A stretch of DNA of 64,000 nt from Branchiostoma lanceolatum. Taxonomy: Eukaryota; Chordata; Leptocardii; Amphioxiformes; Branchiostomatidae. The notes below the pieces were generated by a model. The model saw only the letters and a program-made list of their open reading frames with translations. It was not told where the DNA came from and made no database searches. The number at the start of each line of letters is the position of its first letter. The stretch's first letter is position 1. The DNA is taken from assembly GCF_035083965.1 (NCBI RefSeq), contig NC_089730.1, positions 21,158,027-21,222,026 on the forward strand, in the 5' to 3' direction. Positions 1-11,341 of this stretch are shown piece by piece. The translations under genes and the position numbers were made by a program.

Positions 1-110
1 TACCTAAGGAGGAACCCCTCCCTTGACGAACTCCTGTCTTTTCTCACAGCTCTTGGCTTGAACAAGTTTATGAATAAACAATATAAAAAACAATCTGGAC
101 TTTTCCACAG

Positions 111-736
111 GTGCATTCCCCTTCCTGACCGTGAGAGAGGCCAACTCCACAGACAACGGCGCCGCCACGAGCAACAACCGCGAGGACGGACCTCCGGCGA
201 AGAACCGGCGAACAGAGGACGTCGTACCGCCGATCTCCCTCACCCTCTCCTTCCCCGGAAATATGCAATCCCGCGCTACTCAGGTCAACGAGAGGCTTGC
301 GTCGTCATGGAGACGGGTGAACTTTCCCGACCAGACGGAGACTGACCCAGCGTTTTATGTCGACGAACGCGGCAGGCTTCCCGCGGTCGGGGTCGCCACG
401 GGAGCGCCCGCGGCGGGCGTGAAGCTGTCCGTTTTCGTGCAGGACGAGGCAAAGTTTGCGGAGATGGCGGGATTCTACGCGAAAGTCCTTGGGACGGACG
501 CCATGGAGAGGGTCACGAAGGAAGGTCAGTCCAAGGTCAGCATGTACCCGCTGTCGCCGCGGGCGGAGTTTTACGTGATTCGGCAGCCGGCGCTGAATCT
601 GAGGACGGCTTCGAACTTGACCCTGTACTTCCAGGTGTCGGGTTTCACGCTGCCGGGGAGGCGGGTCGGAGACGACCACATGGAACTGACCGACCCCGAG
701 GGAAACAAGGTCGTGTTGTTCACAGTCGGGAAGTAG
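111..736 (+). CDS. FAM124-like protein with glyoxalase/VOC-type C-terminal domain; last coding exon only
   Basis: A 3' splice site (TTTTCCACAG, ends 110) opens an exon read from base 113 (two bases belong to a split codon) to a TAG at 734-736, about 208 residues. The first ~70 residues are polar and low-complexity. The rest (from ~390) reads as beta-alpha-beta with blocks such as VKLSVFVQDEAKFAEMAGFY, RAEFYVIRQP, LTLYFQV and LTDPEGNKVVLFT. The pattern of a VKLSVFV-type strand, a short helix, a YPLSPRAEFYV-type strand and a closing D-x-[DE]-GNK block resembles the C-terminal half of vertebrate FAM124A/B, which is a VOC-fold family of unknown biochemical role; this is from memory of the family. 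A generic VOC protein is the alternative. The 5' part of the gene lies outside the window. A GTG at 131 is internal to the exon and not a start. Confidence 0.6.
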
Positions 737-753
737 TAGAGAGGGAGCAAACC

Positions 754-759
754 AATAAA
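754..759 (+). promoter_or_regulatory. Proximal poly(A) signal
   Basis: A canonical AATAAA lies 18 bp after the stop codon of the FAM124-like exon. Use would give an almost UTR-free mRNA. A second signal 3 kb further on suggests alternative polyadenylation. Confidence 0.4.
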
Positions 760-3752
760 CTCTTTTGAGGGGGAGGGAGAAAGCAAGACCAAGGGAGGAA
801 CGCAGGAAAATGTTAAGAGGATTTTGAGAAACAAATTTAAGGAAGCAATGTGAGAGACTCTTAAGAGGGGAGATTAAAGAGGACCAAGAGAGTGCAACAC
901 CAAATTGCTGAGACAACCACACGCAGAACAGCCGGACCAAGAAAGGAACAGTCATGCTTTTTTACAGTAGTAGTAGTAAGTTGGGAGCAAGACAACTATA
1001 TGTTGTAAGGGGGAGGGAGGGAAAACACTGATGACCAAACAAACTACCTTGTAGCAAACTAGCCAAGTTCGGAGGGGGGGGGGGGGTCTCGGAGATTAGT
1101 AGTTGTCTATTACTGTGTCAAGTGTGTATACATAGTTTTAGTTACCATGATGATCATGGTTTTTAGTGCAATTAGGGATTTTTATGATATTTTTAAGAAC
1201 AATCACATTGTTAGTGTAATTAAGATGATATCTTCAACCATGCAACTTTGGATGTATTTTTTAATTCTATTTTGTAAAATCAAACATCGCATTGTAGAAA
1301 CTTTTTTCTGTTAAACTAGGATCTTATTTTTCCATTATGCAAAAGACACCTTTATGCAAACTCTACTGATGAGCCTTCAAGTAGGAAGACTCTATGTAAG
1401 CTGGCAGCAGAGTACATTGTCAAATTTGCCTGAACTGTAAGGCAGGTGTTTGGATATGGAGGATCATCATATGCAGGTAAACTTGGAGCTGTGCAGGTAT
1501 TTTTTATGTCTACCTGTACTGGTTTTATAATTGTTCAACTTTGTGGACTTTTTATTTCTTTTCTGCTGCCAACTGTGAAATATTAGATACAGATTTGGAA
1601 GCTTTCCTAAAATGTTACCAGTTTAAGGTATGGTTTCTAAGATATATTTTTTTCCTAAGAGAAGAGCAGGTAAACATGCCTTCTTGCAAGTAATTTGGCT
1701 TGCAGAAAAGAATACTATATTGATGCCCTGCAATTGAAGTATTGTATGTAGGAAAGTCTCCTTTTTTAAATGAAGTTTAGTTTTTCTTGTTTAAGATGAC
1801 GTCACGAATTGAAAGTAAAACTTCATAACTTCGTGTTTTTGTGTGATGTGGCAGCTATGGCGAGTTCAAGCCACGAGAATTCATTTTTTTTAGGTTTTAG
1901 ACATTCTGATGTAAGAATTCAGCAAGAAGCCAATATGAAAACAGTGGGCTGGGAAGAAAACTTAAATCTGACTCCCTAAAACTGTGTGTACTAAGGACTT
2001 TCTCTCATACTCTGTCAGTATCAAAATATTCAAACTCAGCATTTTTTTTTCAAATTTAAGACACAGATATTAATCTGATGCAGCCTAACCTAAAAAAAAT
2101 GGTCCAAATTAAGTTAGACTTTTTGCAAACTTGCCATGAACTTATTTTGCAGCATTAACTTTGTACAGTACCAAGTTTGTGCAATTTTACATGTCCCTAC
2201 TTTGATCCTGGCAGGGATTTCAACAACGCCATTTGGTACAAAATTGGCCAAGGATGTGCACTAGAGCACTAGCCATGCTTGTATGGGTCTAGCACACATT
2301 CTTGACCAACTTTCTACCAAATGGCTTTATCCAAATTCCACCCAGTGTTGGAAATACTTTGGAAGTTTGCAGTGATTGGATGATCTGACATTACTTCCAA
2401 ATGTCTGGCCAAGTTGATTGATATGGAGTCAGATTTCAAGTTCTGCAATACAAGCAAACCAGAAAACTAGCGTCGTGTAATTACGTAAAGGGGAAGAGCA
2501 CAGAAACGTAGTCGCTTGTAACTTGTGTTTTTGGCAACACCCAAAGGGGCAGAGCTTTTTCTATTCCCTCAGATGTACAGAGTATATGGTAGTAGTGTAA
2601 GATACCATGTATATAATGGGACATGAGAACAGATGTGCTTGTTAAAGATAGACTTGTGCTTTTTTTACAATACGATGACACACCGTAAGACGGAGTACTA
2701 GTAGCAAGGGAAGAGTCTCTTGTCGAAAATGCAAATTGTTAGCAGAAAATGTCTTCTTGTATTACAACTGGACCTGTTGGGAAGTAATGTGCAGACTTAT
2801 GAGATGGCCCTGTGATATAACATCAACTTCACTTATTCCGTTGGGTAGCCAAAGACTGCCACATTAAACAAAATGGGAGAATTTGCAAAGATCTCCTTGT
2901 GCAGCATCAGTAAGATATGAGGAATTCACACTTCAGGTGTTCAAGACGTTCTTGAGAAAACCTTGATAATATTATTTCTTTATGTGGCAGTTTTAAAGTA
3001 CCTTGCAGAATTGAGAGTTGATGTTAAACTTTGAAGCTGTAACTTTGTATCATTTTGTTCGAGACCTATGTAGCTTGTAAGAAAGCATTTCCTTGTGAGA
3101 TATAATTTTTCTCTGTCTATATCTAGTTCAAAACAGCAGCTCTGATGTTCATATTAAGTAGCAGGTAAAATTCATGTTTGTTTCTATTTTTTCATGCAAT
3201 AGAAATTGCAATAGGAGCTTTTGTTAGAATGTATGAAGTTTCTCTGATGTATTGTGTAAAGTTGAGTGAGGGAGTCACTGGAAAGAATAAGTTACATTCC
3301 TTGATTTATACTTAGCAGCAGATTTCAACTGATGAACGCAGAGAGGTACGTAGTGACAAATGATAATGTTTGAAAAAACAATGGGTTTAGCACCTGTTTC
3401 AGAATGCCCTAAAACAAACTTTTTTAAGGATTTTGGGCGAAATTTGTAGCACAAACATGAAAATTCACCAACAGTGGATCACGGCATTAAGTACTTTTAA
3501 GTGTGAAAATTGTAAATAAGCAAGCCCTAGCCTTTTCTGTCACTTTGTAGATTTTGTATTTCATTTTCATATGATAGTTTAGAACGTGTGTTTCATAGAC
3601 GAAATTTTGTTGACACTTCCATTTTTGCACAGTCGTACATGTATGTATGTCATGAATTAGAAATGTAAAAAATTGCTGTTTTTTCTACACCAGAATAGGA
3701 ACTGGAAGGACCATGAAGTGTGTTTAGTGTTAGTTGGAGTCTCAGACTGTAC

Positions 3753-3758
3753 AATAAA
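3753..3758 (+). promoter_or_regulatory. Distal poly(A) signal, duplicated at 11004
   Basis: AATAAA sits in the context ATAAACACTGTACAATAT. The same context with the same signal occurs at 11004-11009 in the second copy of this UTR. Retention of signal and context in both copies supports a functional mRNA 3' end. Confidence 0.5.
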
Positions 3759-3831
3759 CACTGTACAATATTCCTACATCGGTGAGCATCGTGTCTAATG
3801 CTTTTAGTTGGAAGCTCTGTCTTTCAGTTAA

Positions 3832-3851
3832 GGGGGGGGGGGGGGGGGGGG
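3832..3851 (+). repeat. Poly-G tract of 20 bases
   Basis: An uninterrupted run of 20 G lies just after the distal poly(A) site. The partner copy ends in a shorter G-run near 11083-11092. It is prone to slippage and G-quadruplex formation. Confidence 0.85.
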
Positions 3852-4129
3852 TTCTCCCGTACTGATATAAAAGTGTTAACAGAATGCAATATCAACATAA
3901 CATAATCACCATGAACATGATATCAAACAGTAGAGAATGCATGCCATTTTTGTGAAGACTTGAAGAAGGAACCACCCTGTTTTACTGTACAATGTAAAAC
4001 TGAAATGTGCCTACTAGGAATAATCTCTAACCAGGTGTTGGCAGACTAAAACGTTACGTAACTGGGAGGCAGAAACGATTTTTTTCTCCTAACATCTGCT
4101 TGTACGAGACTATTCCCACCAAACATCAC

Positions 4130-4395
4130 GGGTTAGTATAGGTTGAACATATGACTAAACATCCAGAGAATGGTATAGCGAATGGTAGATTCTTCATTTT
4201 CATTTCTTTTTCACTTAGCAATTGATTATGGCATTATCATCATTTTCCTTCTTTTGTAATTTACGACATATATTTGATCAGTTTGCAGCTGCTGTACGAT
4301 ATACGTCCAAAGCCTTTTTTACCGACAATTGATGCGAGCGCGGATGTCATCTGATCTATATTGTCATATCAACATGGCCTCACAGAGCTAGGATG
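4130..4395. repeat. Downstream flank of the NTase/TPR gene, with a diverged copy at 30410-30690
   Basis: Shared blocks in the same order include ATGGTATAGCGAATG, CATATATTTGATCA, TTTGCAGC and CGCGGATGTCATC. Both copies end at a GGCCT-CACA tract. The segment is probably the 3' UTR or flank of the minus-strand gene ending at 4420. It is either a repeat or a relic of another gene copy. Confidence 0.7.
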
Positions 4396-4419
4396 AAATG
4401 ATGACTCCATATGATATTT

Positions 4420-7400
4420 TTATGCCAGTTCTTCAGGTTGCTTAGCACTATCATCGTGCGGAGTTTCTTTTTCCTTGGCAGCTTCCCTCAGTGCATTTGC
4501 TTGCTCCTGGTAGTTGCTAGCTTTTTCATGATCTCCGACTTTGTTGCAAACTGTCTCCAGCTTGTCGAGCAGCTTCAGAATCGCGGGATGTGTTTGGTTC
4601 ATACCGTGGATGGTTTTTACCATGTTTAAAGCATCCTCGTAGAGCTGAATAGCTTTTGTGTGGTTTCCGAGACCTTCGTAAACTTCGGCCAGGTTACGGA
4701 GAGCTCCAGCAATGGAAGGGTGTGATGTGCCCTCCCCGTGTATGCCCCTGTTGATTTCAAGCGACCGCTCGCGGTATTGGAGGGCTTTCTGATATTCTCC
4801 TACCATGTGACATAATGACCCAAGTTTGCCTAGCAAACGAGGAATGTTTGGCTTTTCCTTGCTATTACTGAAAGCCTCTTCCTTGATCTTCAGCGCTTCT
4901 TCGTAGAAACTAATTGCCTTGAAGTTGTCCCCAGTTTTTTCCAAAATTTCTCCCGTACAGAAAAGAGACAAGGCGGTATGACGATGTGGGGTGGTTGGAC
5001 CGTAGAGCTCTCGATACATCTTTAATGTCTGCTTAAGGAACGAAAGAGCTTTCTCGTTATCGCCGACATAATGCCAAATGTGTCCCAGGTTATGAAGAAC
5101 AACTGCAATGTCGGGGTGGCGCGCTCCATCTCCATATATTGCTGTCAACATTTGCAGGGCTTGTTTGCAGCAGCTGGTCGCTTTCTTGTAATCTCCAAGG
5201 TGCGCTAATTCGCTTCCAAGGTTGTGGAGTAATTTGGCTGTTTGTGGATGTGGCGTGTCGCCCCCATAGAGGACGTTGTACATTTCTAAGGCCTCTTCGT
5301 GGCAGCGTAGCGCTTTGACATGATCCTTCAGGCCTCCACACAAACTATGACCGAGGTTAGAGAGTGATGTAGCGATATCAGGATGTGCTGTGTCTTGGCC
5401 ATAGATAGCTTTCATCATTCGTAAGCTATCTTGTTGATATTTGAGGGCTTTGTTGTAGTCACCTAGGCTACTCCAACACATTCCGAGGCCGGCAAGTGAG
5501 GAAGCTACACCTGGATGAGCTGCGTTTTCTCCATGGATAGTTTTTGATATACTCATTCCACTATCGAAGTAGCGTATGGCCTTCTCATAATCACCACGTC
5601 GAGCCCATTCTGCCCCAATGTTACGTAGAATATCGGCTAAAGACGTAGCTATCTCTGAATCTACTACATCATTAGCAAGTAACGCCTTGTACATCACCAT
5701 TGCCTTTTCATGGTACATAAGGGACTTCTCTGGGTTCACCACGCCCCAGGCTGATCCAAGGTTGCCATACGTGCGAGCAATTTCAACATTCTTTGTATCG
5801 TGCCCATATAACTGATGCAGTACCCTTAGCTCTTCTTCCAAGCTACTGATAGCCTGTCCCTGGTCACCGAGGTTGTAGTAATTCACGGCTTTCTGATTCA
5901 AAAGGGCAGCCTTTAAGGTCGATGCATTGAACCCCATCCAATCGCAAAGCCTTGCTACAGCGTCTTTCCCCTCCTCCATCTCTCTCAGTGCATCCTCTGC
6001 GTGGGATATCGCCGCCTTGAACTGCAAAAGCAATGAACGTATGCCTGACTTAACCATAGGAGAGGCTATGTAAAAAGCCCTTAGTCCTAGCAGGGCTAGA
6101 ATAAACTCACCAGTGAGGCCCATTGTGATTCCGGCGATGCATGCCTCAAGAGGAAGAGCTGTGTAGTAGTACCTGAACAGCATCTTCTGGTCCGGCACGT
6201 GGAACACTGATTTTATTAGTGTTTCGCCACCTTGGTCGTGCTGTGTCCGCATTGCTGTCAGGCCCGACAAGTTTTCCTTCTGGCCCTTGAGTTCCAGGTA
6301 CGTCCGAAGTCTCAGCTCACCTGAGATGCTGACCAGCACTTGAAGATGATGGGCGTTTTCTTTAGTGGCAACACCTGCCTCTTCCATTTCTGTAATGACG
6401 TCCCAGACGCTTGTTGCATACACGCCCTTAAGGAGGCCCAGATTCACAATTGCAACAGCTGGCCATCGATATATCTCTTTCTTGACGTCTAGCAGCTTCC
6501 CGATGACTTCCCGATCGAAGCCCTCTTCCACGGCGCGATTAAGAGAAGCTCGTGCAAACCGAACGCCAACTGTGGTCTTGCCCTCCTCGTTAAAGGTGTC
6601 TAATCCCTCAATCACTCTTGCCATGTAGTCGTCCACGAGTGTCTGATCTCCAGTCAGATAGGAGACGTACCTCAGTATGTCGGACAGGTGGTAACCATGA
6701 GCGAGGGCGATGTCATGTCGCTGAAACTCAGCCATGCCCGCAGGCGTTTGTATAAGGCTGACAGCGGGTTTCTTTTCCGTCTTTTCCCTTCCAAACGCAG
6801 TTTTGCTCGCCCATGGCATGGCCCCGTCAAACGCAAAGCCGCGAGGAGTGACAGAGTCGTAGAACCAGTTATCTGACGGATCCTCTGAATGGAAGTCGTT
6901 GAGGGACTTAATCCCTACTGGTGGCAGGATGGTCTCTCCAAGGTTGATGATTTTCAAGTACAGGTAGCAGGTGAGATTGAGGAAGTACTCTTTGTTCTCT
7001 GGAGTGTCTTTGTTCTCTTCTGTCAAGATGGCGAACTCCAGATCGGAATACGGAGTGACCAGTTCTGAAGCCTGTGATCCCAAACCTACCATAGCGTACT
7101 GACATGGCGGCGGTCCAATTGTCTCGATACACTCTTCAACAAGACCTTTGATGAAGTCCTTTCTTTGTTTTGATATGTCCTTAAACAAGTCCTTGACAGA
7201 TTCTGCTCGCTTCATCTCGACATCCTTAACTACAGGGTCGTCTTCGTCATATTGGTACGGGTTGTTGTCGTTGTGGATTGTTTCTAGACGCGCCTTGACT
7301 TCAGTTCTGTACTCTTCCAACCGATCCTTGTGTTCGATGTCGGTCTCGTAGGGTGATGGTTTGCAGTCGACTCCCACGGTGTGGTACAGAAACAGCCGCT

Positions 7401-9155
7401 CCGCTTCCTTGATGGAGTCGATCAGAAGATGCTTGTCGCCTTTCCTGACCAGTGCGGCGTTGTATAGCGCTGTGGCTTTAGCGAAGTCCTGTCCGTCTTT
7501 AGTCTGTGTGCCTCGTCTGACGTACACGGTCCCGAGCTTGCGCAGACACTCTTCTTCCTCTTGAAGCCGAGGTAATTCCTTGTCTACAACAAAATTAAGA
7601 TTGACATCTCACCTAGATTGACCCCTATGCAATGCAGGAATAGCAAGCGCTGCAAGTGTGTCGAGAAAAAAGGACCCAGTCCTATTCTTAAAAGGTAGTA
7701 TTCTCGTTATGATCTGCTGTTCCCCCAAAAAACTTTTATCTGATCTGCCTTGATGTACGTCTATCTAAGCAGCATTATTTCATCATTATTGTTCTCCAGT
7801 TAATTTGCAGCTTTGTTTGATATTTCGTTACTTCATCATGCCACTCTGCTTTGCTTATGTATGCCTGAAAACCGCTATGGTGGCGATGTGTGGTCCCTGG
7901 GTAAATAGAATAAAAATGAAATGAAATGTATTCTAAAAAACAATGATACGTTGGTATCTTCAGTGACTCACTGTGAACTTGTTTTAGCGCAGACGCGAAG
8001 AGTTCTTCTGCGGCGTCCAAATCACTATCCTGCAATGCCAAGTCTCCCGCAAGGTGGAGTTCCGCAAATGGTCTGCTGGCAGGGAATGTAGAACGAAAGT
8101 ATCAAATTTCTATCCTAGACCTTCGAAACTTATATTCTGTCCGCTATAAAACAATAAATGAAAATTATTTAGCCTCCTCAAACTAGGTTTCTGTTGCCTT
8201 GAATTCGTCATTTTGTAGCGCTTTGCACAAAGAAAAGTAATATGCATACCTGATTGCTTGGTTTTGCTTGTTCTTATTCCTTTTTGACTCTACTCTCTTG
8301 CGTAATTTCCTTGCGAACTTGATCCGGTGTTGAACAGTCATATTGCTGCTGGAGTCGCTCACATAACGCTCATTAGAGAACTTGTAGACTATAGACGCTT
8401 TGGACAGGTCGTTGCTATCCTCCTTTGCCCTTCCACGCTCAAGATACACGTCCCCTATGGATTTTAATGCTTCTCGTTCAACCATGATATCCTTGTGCAT
8501 AATGGCGTCAACCATTACTCCGGTGTATCCGTCGATGAGTACATCATCGTCGCAGCCCTGTCGCTTCTGCCGGTCCAGATCCTGAAATACCCTCGCTACT
8601 CTCGACATACAGGTGTCGCTATCTTCGCCCTTATCCAATAACCACAGACAATTGAGGCCACATTTGCATATTGGGGAGTGTTTAATGTACCTTAGTGTGT
8701 GACTTCCACGATGTTCAATTGTATCCCTCACAAAAGGTTCCTGGCAATGGAATAGTGCGTTGCGGTACAGGTGTAGTGCAGAGTAAAAGTTGCCTTCGTC
8801 ACCAGTTTTCTTCCCGATCTCGAGGTATAAGTCACCGAGACTCTTCAGTGCCTCCACCTGCAGCAGCCAGTCCTTGTTTTCTATCGCTTGCAAAAGTGCC
8901 CGCGAGTAACCCCTTTGTACAAAGTCCATGTCGTCGCCTTCGTAACGCTTTGTGTCCAAGTCAACAAGGGCCTCGGCAACCCTCAACATGTCTGCCACAG
9001 AAGACCTGTTCTTTTTACGTGGTTTCCCCAATACCTGTTTTGCCATATCCATTGCACCCACACACAGCTCCTTTACGGACTTGTTTGAAGTGGCTGCCAA
9101 TTCTGTCATGAAGTCCATTTCAAAATCTTCTCTTCCCCAGAGCAAGGTACAATAT
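4420..9155 (-). CDS. Nucleotidyltransferase-like domain plus TPR protein (5' end not found)
   Basis: Three minus-strand exons join in phase: 9155-8250 (acceptor CTCTTTCAG, donor CAG|GTATGC), 8072-7972 (donor ACA|GTGAGT) and 7583-4420 (acceptor TTGTTGTAG, stop TAA). Together they give about 1,390 codons. Domains in order: two TPR-like segments in the first exon (EALKSLGDLYLE, EALKSIGDVYLE); a nucleotidyltransferase-like block near residue 500 with GLGSQASELVTPYSDLEFAI, which has the G-S-x(n)-D-x-E signature of GlnD/DUF294-type NTases; a helical region with a possible hydrophobic segment (ITMGLTGEFILALLGLRAFY); and ten or so 42-44-residue TPRs of kinesin-light-chain/nephrocystin-3 type (HP-x-IA-x-SL-x-NLG, Y-x-KAL-x-YY). 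TPRs suggest a cytoplasmic scaffold. Catalysis is inferred from the motif only. An ATG at 9118 could be the start, but the exon opens with a splice acceptor, so an upstream exon is likely. Confidence 0.75.
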
Positions 9156-10149
9156 CTGAAAGAGAAAGTCAAAACCTAAACCTCAAGACAAACACAACTA
9201 AAGGAAAACACATGTACAGTAGAAGATTCGAGTATACAATTGCACCAAGAAAACGATTAAACCACAACACCGCTGCATTGTGTTAAAGCTGAAGTACCTG
9301 GATATATGTGGATGTCGTCAGTACGCCAACTCTTGCCTTACTTTTTCAAGCACCTACTGCCAGTATTTTTTGCCATACACTAGAGTGGGGCTTTCCGTGT
9401 GTGGGCTGCTATGCCCAGAATAGAAGGTACTAGGTGCTTTCCACTGACGTCATGGCCGTGGCTGTTGCGTGGAAACCGACAAAAGAAAAACGGACGCATT
9501 TCATGTTCATTCAGCGTTGTATAGTTACATAATAGGATTGAATTTCAGTAAACTCCGGCGTTTGGGATGGTGGAGGACATATTCATGGTGCCCCAGCGAC
9601 CCAAAAAGAGGTCAAGGGATAGGTGAGGTGAGGTGAGGTGAAACTCCGGCGTTGCAGTCAAAAACAAAGAACAGAATGATTAAGCGATTACTAAAAACCT
9701 GCCAACAGGGCAAAGATATCTGATTCAGACTGAATTGAAAATACGCTTGCAGTTGAAGTTTTGGCTAAAATTGAAAACACGACAAGCTCCAACATCGATG
9801 CTTACTGCTAAGGTTAAACATTACTTTACTTAGAGAGCACATGTATGTCTTAAGGCCTGCAACAAAATACACATATTGTTATCGGGATCTAAAAGTACCC
9901 ATTAAAGAACTTCAATTCAAAGTTTTGGACGGAATAATTCTTCCTAGTATTATGCAATTCTTTGCACTATTCTCATAGGGTTAGATGTCAACATTTTGCA
10001 TTTGCCTGCAGTTCTTAAGGGTTCAGGTGCGCTTAGATATGCCTCCGTTGGGTGCGTGATCAATCCAAATAAATGAATCCCTTCAGGTGAAACAATAGCG
10101 ATGTTTTAAAAGCACCTCGACGATCTGTGCCGTAAGTTGCGTAGAGAAC
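9156..10149. other. Gene-poor spacer
   Basis: No exon with supportive splice sites is evident. A short GGTGA direct repeat lies at about 9622-9642. The missing 5' exon or promoter of the minus-strand NTase/TPR gene could lie here, but I cannot point to it. Confidence 0.5.
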
Positions 10150-11090
10150 CTGATGAGATCTGAGTTGACATCAAACTTTCCGGAGTATCATGTTGTCAGT
10201 TAGAAAGCATCGATTTCCGTGTGAAATATACAGTTTGCATTTCTGTAGATTAAAATAGCAACCCTGATGTTTCCAAGTAGCAGATAAAATTCATCTATGT
10301 GTTCATTTCTACTATTTTTGCATGCAATAGAAATTGCAATAAGAATCATTAGTTCAGTTGTTGTTAAAATGTATGGAGCATTTTCTGATTATCGAAATAT
10401 GAGGAAGTCAATGTATCAAAAGACTAAATGTTACATTCCTTGTTATATATTTAACAGTAGATTTCAACTGATGGAAGCAGAGAAGTACACGGGAACAAAT
10501 TGTTATAATTTTGAAGAAAATAAATCTGTTGCTGTATGGCCCTAAAACAGATTCTGGGCAACATCTATTCTATAAACTTCACCTAGATTCACCATTTGCG
10601 ATCAAGATATGGCAGCCTGATTAAATCGCGCTCCTATATAGAGGCCGGCCCGACTGTAACCGCCTGTCGGGGAGGAGGTCATTAACCTCCGCCGGAGAGC
10701 TTGTGTAAACACAGGTTAATAGATGGTCCAGTGGATCATGGCATTTGGTACGTTTATGTGTTAAAAGTGTAAATCATGAAGCAGGTCTTAGCATTTGTTT
10801 ATATATTGTGTAGATCTTATATGTCATTTTCATATGTCAGTTTAGAACGTGTGTTTACATATACGAGATTTTGTCGTACATGTATGCAAGGAGGTTGATG
10901 TATGTATGTCATGAATTAAAAATATGCTGTTTTTTCTACTCCAGAATAGGAAATGGAGGGATTATGAAGTGTTTTAAGTGTCAGTAAGACCCTCACACTG
11001 TATAATAAACACTGTACAATATTTCTACATCTGTGAACGTCTTGTCAAGGAAATGCTTGTAGTTGTTTTCTTTCATTTAGTGGGAGGGGG
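10150..11090 (+). repeat. 3' UTR segment, copy 2 of the 3000-3851 duplication
   Basis: This is collinear with 3000-3851 and includes the poly(A) signal AATAAA at 11004-11009. It carries an extra ~135 bp at about 10596-10730 that copy 1 lacks. No coding exon precedes it, so it looks like an orphan gene tail. Confidence 0.8.
10596..10730. mobile_element. Insertion within copy 2 of the duplicated UTR
   Basis: Aligning the two UTR copies shows about 135 bp present only here. The insert is GC-rich, unlike its surroundings, and contains the inverted pair GGAGGT / ACCTCC. It is probably a small non-autonomous element. The boundaries are approximate. Confidence 0.4.
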
Positions 11091-11341
11091 GGTCTGGACA
11101 TTCGGAGTTCGTATCACGTTATGATACACAATTTTCTGATTATATCAAACATAATGCTATAATTTGATCGACATACACAGTTTGCACCAAATACACATCG
11201 AAATTCCTCCTATTATTGCTCTTTTTGAATAATGATATCCTTTATTTGCAAATTCATGCCCGTAGGCCAATTCAATTGTCGCGCTCGGTGAACTTGAAAT
11301 GAAACGTCACATCGTCATCAATGTTATAGTTCAGAGTTCAA

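Larger units (their letters stand above)
737..3775 (+). other. Long 3' UTR and downstream flank of the FAM124-like gene
   Basis: About 3 kb of A+T-rich sequence without splice-supported coding potential follows the stop codon. It contains a proximal AATAAA at 754-759 and a distal AATAAA at 3753-3758. No credible exon or RNA gene was seen here. Short G-runs occur near 1073-1086. Transcript extent is inferred, not seen. Confidence 0.45.
3000..3851 (+). repeat. 3' UTR segment, copy 1 of a dispersed duplication (partner 10150-11090)
   Basis: Several blocks match the 10.15-11.09 kb region in the same order and orientation: GCAATAGAAATTGCAATA, the tract around GATTTCAACTGATG, TTTAGAACGTGTGTTT, the poly(A) signal context, and the G-rich end. 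The copies flank the NTase/TPR gene. Divergence with several indels implies an old event. Confidence 0.8.

Noticed and set aside
131-736. GTG at 131 as a start codon
   Set aside because: The frame is open upstream to a good splice acceptor at 110, so 131 is internal to an exon.
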